From a virus: a stretch of 31,060 nucleotides of DNA. The stretch spans positions 1-31,060 of the IMG/VR virus record IMGVR_UViG_3300037010_001404; one strand, given 5' to 3'. Below are positions 6,886-12,599 of this stretch, piece by piece. The translations under genes were made by a program, and so were the position numbers. The notes beneath the pieces are model-generated. The model worked only from the letters and a program-made list of their open reading frames with translations. It had not been told where the DNA came from and did no database searches. Position 1 is the stretch's first letter. Every line of letters starts with the position of its first letter.

Positions 6886-8085
6886 CTACCCTTTTGTGAA
6901 TGAAATTTTACCAGGTTGTTTATTTGGCATCAAAGGTTCCAGGGCGTATCTGACTGCATCCCAACTATGATTAAACTTATCAATAATGTCCGGTAAAACT
7001 TCACCGGTAAGACGGTCTGTTTTGTATTTATACATTTTACTTTCTTCTATAAGACCTTTACAAGACGGGTCTATTATAATCTCTTCGAATGAACGAATAA
7101 ATGTAATTCCTTGTTCAATGGAACCTGGACCTTTCTTACATCCAATAATTTTTGGAAAGCCATTTTGTCTCAAATAAGAAATGATTTCCGGACGGGCACT
7201 ATCAGCCCTCATAGGGTAACGGTTACAAATTGGGTCAGTCTTTAATAATAAACTAGGTATCTTATCAATGTCTACACCAATACCATCTGCTTCCTTTTCA
7301 ACGTATAATTTACGTTCATGAACCCAACATTTAACCATACGAAGTGGGTCATTACTAAACCCCCAATCGGTGCCATAGAACGGTATTCCCCAATCTCCTT
7401 GTGGTTTAACATAATCAATTCTACATTTATCAAAGAAGATTTGTGCTTTGGAACGTTTCATAAATTGTCCTTCCCAAACCCACTCGTAACTGTCAGGGTC
7501 AACTTTTTGAAGATAATCTTTTTCTTCAATAGTTTCTTGAGAAATCCATTTATTATCTCTCCAGTTCAAATCAATAACAGCACTTCTTGGAGGAGTATTA
7601 ATAATAAAACGCTGATAAGTGGGGTCGTCTTCTTGAAAGGGATTAAAAGAGATAATAATTTGGGACCCAGGTTTTCGTATGGTTGGAATAAGTATGGACC
7701 AACTATACTCACTAATTGTCTCACCTTCTTCCACCCAACACAAATCAATACCTTCAAGAGACTTAATCTTTGTAATGTTATTATGTAATCCTGTGAAGAT
7801 GAAACGTGACCCAATCTTATTTGTTATTTCATTGTTGGTAATGTTAAATAAACTATTCAACCCCATTTGTTCAATTTGGTCTTCCAATAGTTTGAATACA
7901 GACTCTTTAATACTGTTCTGAAACTCACGTGTTAAGAGTATACGCATTGGTTTCATACAGGACCGCACAATTAAAGAACGAGCAATTGCCCAACTTTTTG
8001 TTGAAGCACGACCACCTTTGAGGATTATGTATCGTAATGACTCATCAAATAATGGTTTGTGTTTTGGAAGGAATCCAATGTTCAT
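6886..8085 (-). CDS. Terminase large subunit (PBSX/Terminase_3 type)
   Basis: This 399-residue ATPase-nuclease pumps DNA into the procapsid. An ATPase domain comes first: a Walker A-like loop GGRASTKS at residues 24-31, Walker B with acidic pair I-D-L-C-W-V-E-E at 113-120, and the coupling motif I-I-I-S-F-N-P soon after. The RNase H-like nuclease domain follows, with Y-G-T-D-W-G-F-S (first Asp), R-A-D-S-A-R-P-E (second Asp) and N-H-S-W-D-A-V-R-Y (third acidic site near the end). The length is normal. The start overlaps the small subunit's stop as TAATG, so translation is coupled. In the Walker A loop Ala-Ser-Thr replaces the more usual Gly-Ser-Gly. Confidence 0.95.
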   Translation of the reverse strand: MNIGFLPKHKPLFDESLRYIILKGGRASTKSWAIARSLIVRSCMKPMRILLTREFQNSIKESVFKLLEDQIEQMGLNSLFNITNNEITNKIGSRFIFTGLHNNITKIKSLEGIDLCWVEEGETISEYSWSILIPTIRKPGSQIIISFNPFQEDDPTYQRFIINTPPRSAVIDLNWRDNKWISQETIEEKDYLQKVDPDSYEWVWEGQFMKRSKAQIFFDKCRIDYVKPQGDWGIPFYGTDWGFSNDPLRMVKCWVHERKLYVEKEADGIGVDIDKIPSLLLKTDPICNRYPMRADSARPEIISYLRQNGFPKIIGCKKGPGSIEQGITFIRSFEEIIIDPSCKGLIEESKMYKYKTDRLTGEVLPDIIDKFNHSWDAVRYALEPLMPNKQPGKISFTKG

Positions 8086-8408
8086 TATTCACTAAATTCA
8101 ATCTTGATTTTTGGAGCACTACGACCATCATCTATAACAGCGTATTCTTTTTCCCCTAAAATAACTTTGGACAAAAAGATTAACATCGTGGCTTGTTGTT
8201 TGTGATTTGGGTCAAAAGCAATTTTAAGTCGCTCTCTACGGAGGGATTGCTTCATAGAATCATGACCCGATTTTATGATAGCAGAATAACTTTTTTCAAG
8301 TGTACTTTTATCACATCCCACAAGATTTGCAATTTCTTCATAAGTACAACCAATTGCTGCAAGGTCGTAAATGTCTTTTTCATTCAGTTGTAATTTTGGT
8401 CTTGCCAT
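8085..8408 (-). CDS. Terminase small subunit
   Basis: This 107-residue protein has an N-terminal helix-turn-helix: I-Y-D-L-A-A-I-G-C-T-Y-E-E-I-A-N-L-V-G-C at about 13-32, followed by the recognition helix. A basic helix (Q-S-L-R-R-E-R-L-K) and a C-terminal oligomerisation part follow. Small terminases recognise the packaging start on phage DNA and load the motor. It is directly upstream of and overlaps the large subunit. GGAG precedes the ATG. The pac or cos site it binds cannot be placed with certainty. Confidence 0.88.
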   Translation of the reverse strand: MARPKLQLNEKDIYDLAAIGCTYEEIANLVGCDKSTLEKSYSAIIKSGHDSMKQSLRRERLKIAFDPNHKQQATMLIFLSKVILGEKEYAVIDDGRSAPKIKIEFSE

Positions 8409-8447
8409 AATAGTTTCTCCAAACCATAAATGTTATAAAGGAGATAA

Positions 8448-8540
8448 TCACTCCTGATCATCTCCGTTTTTGCCACCTTTGAAAGGTAATGAATTGTGTT
8501 GTTTATGAGGATTAGAAGACTTTTTATGGAGTTTCATCAT
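8448..8540 (-). CDS. Possible small basic protein between spanin and terminase genes
   Basis: A 30-codon minus-strand ORF fills the 150-base gap between the o-spanin and small terminase genes. The product is Lys/His/Asn-rich, starting MMKLHKKSSNPHKQ and ending GGKNGDDQE. An AGGA lies just before the double ATG; the second ATG (8537) has better spacing. The unknown product could be a nucleic-acid-binding peptide, but the ORF could also be spurious. Its main support is that the operon is otherwise gap-free. Confidence 0.4.
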   Translation of the reverse strand: MMKLHKKSSNPHKQHNSLPFKGGKNGDDQE

Positions 8541-8562
8541 CCTAAACACAAAGTTTCTTGGT

Positions 8563-8847
8563 TTATTTATGTGGAGTGGATGAGATTTGGGCTTCTTCAT
8601 TGGTTTCACTCCATTTCCTTATCTTATCCTTATCAACGTTGCAACTTTCTAAACTAGATTTCATCTCTAGTACCCAATTTACAAGGTCACTATTCAACTT
8701 TCCATTTAATGTTGGAATAGGGGTATCCATTGTTAATTCAATTGGTGGAGTTACCTTTATTACTTGAGGTTGTGTCTGTATTGGTGTGCTCGAGCAAGAC
8801 GTCAATAACGGGAGTAGGAATAGGGGTATCAAGCCATACGGTTTCAT
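8563..8847 (-). CDS. Outer-membrane spanin lipoprotein (Rz1-like)
   Basis: This 94-residue protein has a lipoprotein signal: basic Lys2, a hydrophobic stretch, and the lipobox L-L-T-S-C with Cys18 as the modified residue. After it comes a Pro/Thr/Gln-rich segment, as in Rz1 proteins. It starts inside the i-spanin gene in another frame and runs about 175 bases past its end, a known overlapping spanin arrangement. It would sit in the outer membrane and bind the i-spanin to fuse inner and outer membranes in the last step of lysis. It is longer than lambda Rz1 (60 residues). Confidence 0.85.
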   Translation of the reverse strand: MKPYGLIPLFLLPLLTSCSSTPIQTQPQVIKVTPPIELTMDTPIPTLNGKLNSDLVNWVLEMKSSLESCNVDKDKIRKWSETNEEAQISSTPHK

Positions 8848-9121
8848 GGGTATCCTTTATTTGTTGTTTTTGTTTAGATAATTCATAATTAAGTTGATTT
8901 ATTGCAGTTTGTCTATCTTTGATAAGTTTATCATTTGATGCCTGTTGTGACTTTAAATCATTAAGGCTTAAATTTAATTTATCAATAGTAGATTTTTGAA
9001 TAATAGTATTTTGTTTGTATGCTTCATTGGAGGATTTAAGTGCATTATAATCAACAACAAAAGCCCCAATTCCAATAATAGCACTAACTACCAATCCAAT
9101 AATAAGGTATAATTGTATCAT
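8738..9121 (-). CDS. Inner-membrane spanin (Rz-like)
   Basis: This 127-residue protein has one N-terminal membrane helix (residues about 3-25) followed by a periplasmic coiled coil rich in Lys, Asn, Gln and Leu, the standard form of an i-spanin. The o-spanin gene begins within it in another frame. Its ATG overlaps the stop of the endonuclease gene (ATGA). It would act with the lipoprotein spanin at the end of lysis. The tail after about residue 95 is Thr/Pro/Asp-rich and probably disordered. Confidence 0.82.
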   Translation of the reverse strand: MIQLYLIIGLVVSAIIGIGAFVVDYNALKSSNEAYKQNTIIQKSTIDKLNLSLNDLKSQQASNDKLIKDRQTAINQLNYELSKQKQQIKDTHETVWLDTPIPTPVIDVLLEHTNTDTTSSNKGNSTN

Positions 9122-9495
9122 TGTAATGTCTCCTTTTGTATTTTATCAACTAATTTAACTAATTGTGACCTATGAACCATCTCTATGTTATTCTTTATAC
9201 AAAAGTCATAATAAGAGGTTGGACTTCCCTTTCGTATCTTAACATTTGGGTTCATAAAACACATAATAATCCTGATGTGTGGGTTTTGCTTTAATACCAA
9301 AATAATCTTATCTCGGTCTTTTTTGTCCCAAATACCCTTCGTTTCTAAAAAGATGTTCGGTGCAATTGTGAAATCTGGTGTATAGGTGTGGTCAGATGCA
9401 GGAATTGTGTATTTTAACTTATCTGTTTCGTATGTACATTTACCCTCAAGGCATGCAGCTGCTTCTCTTTCAAACTGAGAGCGGTATTTGGTCAT
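9118..9495 (-). CDS. Endonuclease I / Holliday junction resolvase (T7 gp3 family)
   Basis: This 125-residue protein closely follows T7 endonuclease I. It begins Y-R-S-Q-F-E and carries the catalytic set Glu9, Asp41, Glu51 and Lys53, matching T7 Glu20, Asp55, Glu65 and Lys67. The core is I-P-A-S-D-H-T-Y-T-P-D-F followed by F-L-E-T-K-G, and the K-G-S-P-T-S-Y-Y-D-F-C motif comes later. The T7 enzyme cuts branched DNA and frees replication or packaging intermediates; here it lies in the lysis-packaging operon, so clearing branches before packaging is a reasonable role. Four-base ATGA overlaps on both sides imply coupled translation. It is a little shorter than T7 gp3 (149). Confidence 0.93.
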   Translation of the reverse strand: MTKYRSQFEREAAACLEGKCTYETDKLKYTIPASDHTYTPDFTIAPNIFLETKGIWDKKDRDKIILVLKQNPHIRIIMCFMNPNVKIRKGSPTSYYDFCIKNNIEMVHRSQLVKLVDKIQKETLQ

Positions 9496-9698
9496 AATTT
9501 TACAAATGCCTGGAATACAGAATTTTCATCTTTTGGGTAAAAGAATGGACTTCCGTGTGGTTGGTATCCATCAATAAGAAGTTGTTGTATTTCATCTGTG
9601 AATTCTTCCAATTTGAAACTTAAACTATTACCTACCTGAACTTTAGTCCTGACACAAATAATCTTATAATCCTTCTGCTTAATTGGGGTTTTTGCCAT
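9492..9698 (-). CDS. Small unknown protein (DUF1737-like)
   Basis: This 68-residue protein reads K-I-I-C-V-R, then an E-F-T-D-E-I-Q-Q-L-L-I-D-G-Y-Q-P-H-G-S-P-F-F helix-to-strand segment, then V-F-Q-A-F-V-K-L. The pattern (E-x-x-V/I-x-x-L-L-x-x-G-x-x-P-x-G) is that of small DUF1737-type phage proteins of unknown function. It has an AAAGGA ribosome site inside the preceding gene and an ATGA overlap with the endonuclease gene. Confidence 0.7.
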   Translation of the reverse strand: MAKTPIKQKDYKIICVRTKVQVGNSLSFKLEEFTDEIQQLLIDGYQPHGSPFFYPKDENSVFQAFVKL

Positions 9699-9879
9699 TG
9701 GTATTTCCTTTATAAAGTGGTGTAAAGATTCCGTATTGTACCATAAGCATTAATGATGTTGATACTACGGACAAAAATGTAATTGGAATGGGAATTGCTA
9801 AATTGATAAATTCCAATAATCCCCAACTGTAGAGGAAGATTATCGTAAGGTTAATAACAAGGATTTGGAGTCGGCTCAT
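9679..9879 (-). CDS. Two-helix membrane protein, candidate holin
   Basis: This 66-residue protein has two predicted membrane helices (about 5-27 and 31-52) joined by a Pro-rich turn, and a short polar C-terminus (Y-K-G-N-T-N-G-K-N-P-N). Size, topology and position just upstream of the spanin genes fit a class II-like holin that would make lesions in the inner membrane. No endolysin gene is visible beside it, which weakens a simple holin call. Its start overlaps the previous stop as ATGA. Confidence 0.55.
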   Translation of the reverse strand: MSRLQILVINLTIIFLYSWGLLEFINLAIPIPITFLSVVSTSLMLMVQYGIFTPLYKGNTNGKNPN

Positions 9880-10118
9880 AATGTGCCTTCATTGGTATCA
9901 TCAACTAATGACCAAAGATAATCAAGTCGAGTGGCTAGTTCAGAGATGTGTTCACTTATTTGTTCATTATCATCTATGTGACCCATAAGAATAGCAAGTG
10001 TCTTCTCCTCATTTTCAAATCTTACATCATCACCAAACTTTCGTCCAAGTTGAATGAGTTGTCCATGAATCGAAGAAATTTCCATAAGTGCATTAAATTT
10101 AGTTTCATTGGGAGTCAT
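9876..10118 (-). CDS. Unknown small acidic protein, first gene of lysis-packaging operon
   Basis: This 80-residue acidic, mostly helical protein begins MTPNETKFNALMEISSIHGQL. I do not recognise a family. It opens a tightly overlapping series that runs through candidate holin, DUF1737-like, endonuclease, spanin and terminase genes. AAGGA precedes the ATG, and an exact TATAAATAC lies 30 bases further up, so this is a likely operon start. Confidence 0.7.
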   Translation of the reverse strand: MTPNETKFNALMEISSIHGQLIQLGRKFGDDVRFENEEKTLAILMGHIDDNEQISEHISELATRLDYLWSLVDDTNEGTL

Positions 10119-10148
10119 TTGTAGTCCTTTTTGTGTGGTTATTGTAGG

Positions 10149-10156
10149 TATTTATA
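10149..10156 (-). promoter_or_regulatory. TATAAATA late-promoter-like motif before lysis-packaging operon
   Basis: There is an exact minus-strand TATAAATACC, 31 bases before the first gene of the operon. It lies within a short inverted repeat, TTGTA (10142-10146) and TACAA (10154-10158). Confidence 0.52.
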
Positions 10157-10174
10157 CAAGAAATAATGTGGGAT

Positions 10175-10276
10175 GTGAAACGGAACCCGGGCAAGGTGGT
10201 ATTTGTGAATTATCTAAAGGTGGAATTTGTTTGTGAATTAATAGGGGAACTCAACAAGTGAGACGGAACCCGGGCA
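10175..10276. repeat. Two copies of a 19-bp GC-rich direct repeat
   Basis: The copies GTGAAACGGAACCCGGGCA (10175-10193) and GTGAGACGGAACCCGGGCA (10258-10276) lie 83 bp apart in otherwise AT-rich non-coding DNA. Each contains the palindrome CCCGGG. Paired sites of this type suit binding by a dimeric or ring-shaped protein. Confidence 0.7.
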
Positions 10277-10533
10277 GATTGGAGTTTGTGAATTGGAGAT
10301 AATTTGTGGAGAACTTAAAGCCCCGCAGGGTATACCGAAGGTACATCCCCCGGGTGACATAATTATTTATAAAAGAAATTTGATGGGTTACCAATAAAAA
10401 CCTATTTGGGTAACAACTTTATTTCTATCGAGATGTGTTTCATTATTAATTTTATGAATCAGAAGTAATTTGATTTATTTATGAATCACTTTAAATTTAT
10501 TTGTGAATCACTTATACCTTATCTGTGCCCTAC

Positions 10534-10809
10534 TTATTCATCTATGTCTTCGATAAGGTCATCTAAAAAAGCCGAAATTTCTTGTTTACATCTATTTTTG
10601 GCTTCGTTCTTATTCCACATGAGTTGTTGTATGTCCCATAGGCGTTTAATTTCAAGCCATTCAGGTGAATTATACTTGTTAGGTCCAACAGGTGGGTCCA
10701 CTTTAATTTTATTTGTGACCTCTCTCTTGGTTCTACCTGATACACCCATAGGAATAATTTTTATCTCATTTGTCTTGAGCCATTCGGTCATTGCATCTGT
10801 GTCATTCAT
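10534..10809 (-). CDS. Unknown 91-residue protein
   Basis: This 91-residue protein starts MNDTDAMTEWLKTNEIKIIP, has a mid-section with S-G-R-T-K-R-E-V-T-N-K and a Trp-rich helical part, and ends in a very acidic run (L-I-E-D-I-D-E). I do not recognise a family. It is the first minus-strand gene after the gene-poor control region. AAAGGTG precedes the ATG, and one copy of the 43-bp repeat element lies right upstream, which could control it. Confidence 0.65.
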   Translation of the reverse strand: MNDTDAMTEWLKTNEIKIIPMGVSGRTKREVTNKIKVDPPVGPNKYNSPEWLEIKRLWDIQQLMWNKNEAKNRCKQEISAFLDDLIEDIDE

Positions 10810-10833
10810 TTGTATTCACCTTTAATTAATGAC

Positions 10834-10876
10834 CAAACCAATAAATGGTAACTTCTTACATGAATTCTGTTTGGTC
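10834..10876. repeat. 43-bp repeated element, copy A
   Basis: The first 17 bases (CAAACCAATAAATGGTA) and last nine (TGTTTGGTC) recur at 11863-11904 with a similar middle. Here GACCAAAC (10831-10838) and GTTTGGTC (10869-10876) form eight-base inverted arms. It lies just upstream of the gene at 10809. Confidence 0.75.
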
Positions 10877-10974
10877 TTTGTATACATAGGTATTTAGGTG
10901 AATTTTATGAGGACATACAAGAATCAATCCTGCATTTCCTTTTTCCTTTAATCCTTATTTCCAAGTTAAGAGTT

Positions 10975-11029
10975 TATTAAGTAATTATTAAGTAACTATT
11001 AAGTATCTATTAAGAGACTATTAAGAGGC
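10975..11029. repeat. Five 11-bp tandem iterons
   Basis: Five consecutive 11-base units each begin TATTAAG: TATTAAGTAAT, TATTAAGTAAC, TATTAAGTATC, TATTAAGAGAC and TATTAAGAGGC. The first seven bases are invariant and the last four drift. A period of 11 puts each site on nearly the same face of the helix. This is typical of iteron binding sites at origins or of cooperative operators. Confidence 0.85.
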
Positions 11030-11074
11030 ATAAATCATAAACTACTTCTTTCACATTCGAGTCTAACTCTTTGA

Positions 11075-11088
11075 TTATTAATTAATAA
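11075..11088. repeat. 14-bp perfect palindrome
   Basis: TTATTAATTAATAA reads the same on both strands and lies about 45 bases beyond the iterons. It is AT-only, so it could be an unwinding element or a protein site. Confidence 0.45.
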
Positions 11089-11150
11089 GTTATTTAGGTA
11101 ATCCTTTTTTGGTCACCAATACAACTAGTAATAACACATTGTGCACAACA

Positions 11151-11185
11151 AAAAGCCCGCTGGCGGTTTTTTTGCGGGCTTGTTG
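11151..11185. terminator. Bidirectional rho-independent terminator
   Basis: GCCCGC (11155-11160) pairs with GCGGGC (11174-11179). Read on the minus strand it is followed by TTTTTG. On the plus strand an inner CCGC/GCGG pairing is followed by TTTTTTT. It could insulate the divergent modules. Confidence 0.65.
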
Positions 11186-11216
11186 GTGGGTGCAATCACT
11201 CGTGGTATTTGTAAAT

Positions 11217-11238
11217 CATTAATAATTCATTAATAATT
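11217..11238. repeat. Two further 11-bp direct repeats
   Basis: CATTAATAATT occurs twice in tandem, with a partial third copy starting at 11239. The period equals that of the iterons at 10975-11029, but the sequence differs. Confidence 0.55.
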
Positions 11239-11255
11239 CATTTTGTATCTAATTT

Positions 11256-11306
11256 GGAACGTTCCGCGGGAGTTTTATGAATGAACGAAGTGAATGAATA
11301 AAACTC
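11256..11306. promoter_or_regulatory. Palindrome GGAACGTTCC and inverted repeat
   Basis: A 10-bp palindrome GGAACGTTCC lies at 11256-11265. It is followed by perfect nine-base arms GAGTTTTAT (11270-11278) and ATAAAACTC (11298-11306). This may be an operator or a hairpin; T-runs do not follow, so it is not a strong terminator. Confidence 0.45.
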
Positions 11307-11653
11307 ACCACAATAGTAATAATAGGTCTACTTAAAAATAAAACCAAAACCGAACCAAAACCTTGTTTTTTATTAAACCCAATCATACTAATACTATCCC
11401 TCGCCCCGCATTAACGCAGCTGAACTGGAATAAACCTCGCGACCTGGGCATCACAGGTTTGCACAAAGTTATAAACTACTCCGAAGTATTCACTTTTTTT
11501 AATTGGCTTGGTCTCGTGTTGCTGGAGATGTTCCAATCTCGATTACAGGAGCGGTACTGTAATTGCGTTTCTATTTAATCAGTTTGTTTCTGTATTACAC
11601 AATCTTCATACATCTATTTATACAAGTCAACAGATGGCATTCAATTTTTTATA

Positions 11654-11766
11654 GTTCCCATTTTGGGCACTTTCCACAAAACATGCGGTTCCCATTTTGG
11701 ACATGGCCCATAATTTCTATCTATAGGGCTCACCTGGGTACCTACTATAGGGCTCATCTGGGTACC
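11654..11766. promoter_or_regulatory. Cluster of paired operator-like repeats
   Basis: GTTCCCATTTTGG occurs at 11654-11666 and again at 11688-11700. CTATAGGGCTCAYCTGGG starts at 11721 and again at 11745, and both copies run on into GTACC. The 24-bp and 34-bp spacings and internal symmetry (CCCATTTTGGG, GGTACC) suggest protein binding sites. No repressor gene is visible to match them. Confidence 0.5.
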
Positions 11767-11862
11767 TTTTAATGTATTCCACCTACAATCAACTTTTAAT
11801 GAACTATACAAAGATGTGTAGATAGGCATCAAATTACTCTGAATACTCACCTAATAAATGTA

Positions 11863-11904
11863 CAAACCAATAAATGGTATACTCTTACATAAACTTGTTT
11901 GGTC
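11863..11904. repeat. 43-bp repeated element, copy B
   Basis: This second copy of the 10834-10876 element is in the same orientation and lies about 1 kb away, upstream of the plus-strand module. The inverted arms are reduced to AAAC/GTTT. It could be a shared regulator site or flank a segment that was inserted or duplicated. Confidence 0.72.
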
Positions 11905-11963
11905 ATCGTTAATAATTAATTCACCCTAATTCATAAAAAGTTGTAAACTCTTCTTTGTCATCT

Positions 11964-11971
11964 TATAAATA
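11964..11971 (+). promoter_or_regulatory. TATAAATA late-promoter-like motif for plus-strand module
   Basis: There is an exact plus-strand TATAAATACTTTCATACA. The next plus-strand promoter at 12525 shares this extended form with one difference. TTGTAA lies 17 bases upstream, so a weak host sigma-70 reading is also possible. Confidence 0.5.
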
Positions 11972-12018
11972 CTTTCATACAGAGATTAGTCATCTTTGTA
12001 GGGTCATTAAAAAGTAAT

Positions 12019-12099
12019 ACGGAAAATAATAACCAGAATACACCAACCAGACATACATTTCCGTGTTCCTCCTGCTGACCACAGGTTCGTCTGGTTGGT
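12019..12099 (+). ncRNA. Structured leader with two interleaved stems (possible pseudoknot or switch)
   Basis: In the leader of the secreted Ser-rich protein, ACGGAAA (12019-12025) can pair with TTTCCGT (12058-12064). ACCAACCAGAC (12042-12052) can pair with GTCTGGTTGGT (12089-12099). The two stems interleave, so they either form a pseudoknot or exclude each other. The second stem ends 25 bases before the start codon, close to the ribosome site. No known riboswitch class is recognised. Confidence 0.55.
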
Positions 12100-12124
12100 T
12101 CCATTTTTAAAAAGGAATACAAAA

Positions 12125-12439
12125 ATGAAAAAATCAACTCTTCTTATTGCATTATTGACATTATTATCAACATCTGTTATGGCTGCTTCCACTTCTGTAT
12201 CTTCGTACTCTTATGCAACATCAAGTAATGGTGTACCATCATCAAGTGCTTCTAGTTCTGCTTGGGCATCATCCTCATCTATGAATGGTTCTAATCCAGT
12301 TTTTTCTTATGGGTATAACGCAAGTGCGACTCCAGGTGCTTTCGCTGGTGGTTCAGTATCAAACGGTGTAAACACAATTCATTTCTCTGCCCCTGCTTCA
12401 TTTTCAAATCTTCCACAAATAAATTATTGGCACAGATAA
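12125..12439 (+). CDS. Secreted Ser-rich small protein
   Basis: This 104-residue protein has a clear signal peptide: MKKS, a hydrophobic stretch of Leu, Ile and Ala, and a V-M-A cleavage site after about Ala20. The mature part is extremely rich in Ser, Ala, Asn and Gly with little charge, probably disordered or a simple beta structure. I do not recognise a family. Export to the periplasm or beyond suggests a surface or exclusion role, but that is a guess. AAAGGAA precedes the chosen ATG; an earlier in-frame ATG (12095) lacks such a site. A terminator follows at once. Confidence 0.75.
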   Translation: MKKSTLLIALLTLLSTSVMAASTSVSSYSYATSSNGVPSSSASSSAWASSSSMNGSNPVFSYGYNASATPGAFAGGSVSNGVNTIHFSAPASFSNLPQINYWHR

Positions 12440-12446
12440 CATCCAC

Positions 12447-12472
12447 AAGGGGGACTTCGGTCCCCTTTTTTT
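12447..12472 (+). terminator. Rho-independent terminator after secreted protein gene
   Basis: GGGGAC and GTCCCC pair around a TTCG loop and are followed by TTTTTTT. A weaker GGAC/GTCC hairpin with a T-run follows at about 12480-12505. Confidence 0.9.
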
Positions 12473-12524
12473 ATCTACTAAAAGGACTTCTTTGTCCACT
12501 TTTTCATTTTGTGTTGACCATAAT

Positions 12525-12532
12525 TATAAATA
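12525..12532 (+). promoter_or_regulatory. TATAAATA late-promoter-like motif before small membrane protein gene
   Basis: There is an exact plus-strand TATAAATACTTACATACA, 68 bases before the start codon and after the terminator. Confidence 0.5.
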
Positions 12533-12599
12533 CTTACATACAAACAAACTTACTTATTTGTATAATAACATAACATAACTTGATAAAGGAATTACAAAA

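Larger units (their letters stand above)
10119..10533. other. Gene-free region with repeated GC-rich blocks; candidate packaging or regulatory site
   Basis: No convincing gene is present. GTGARACGGAACCCGGGCA occurs twice (10175-10193 and 10258-10276, one mismatch). The word TTTGTGAATT recurs near 10202, 10230 and 10284. A GC-rich block holds the palindrome GGTATACC (10330-10337). A hairpin GTTACC (10387)...GGTAAC and a TATAAATA on the minus strand (10364-10371) follow. Paired ATTTATGAATCACTT / ATTTGTGAATCACTT copies lie at 10478-10510. A terminase recognition site is possible but unproven. Confidence 0.45.
10810..12124. other. Gene-poor control region between divergent modules
   Basis: About 1.3 kb separates the minus-strand gene ending its 5' side at 10809 from the plus-strand gene at 12125. 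Frames here lack ribosome sites or recognisable products. It contains the 43-bp repeats, five 11-bp iterons, a 14-bp palindrome, a bidirectional terminator, inverted repeats and paired operator-like elements. A replication origin together with promoters is the likeliest content, though no initiator gene is visible in the genome. Confidence 0.6.

Noticed and set aside
10240-10362. 40-codon minus-strand frame starting at ATGTCACCCGGG near 10359
   Set aside because: It has no ribosome site, unusual composition, and it overlaps the repeated GC-rich blocks that explain the sequence better.
11363-11578. Plus-strand 71-codon frame in the control region
   Set aside because: It starts with TTG in a T-run, has no ribosome site, no recognisable protein pattern and crosses a composition change.
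11721-11766. ACTATAGGG as a T7-type RNA polymerase promoter
   Set aside because: Only the last nine bases resemble the T7 consensus. The upstream recognition part does not match, and no phage RNA polymerase gene is present.
10119-12124. tRNA genes in the gene-poor regions
   Set aside because: I looked for cloverleaf arms and the T-arm motif and found no candidate with matching acceptor stems.
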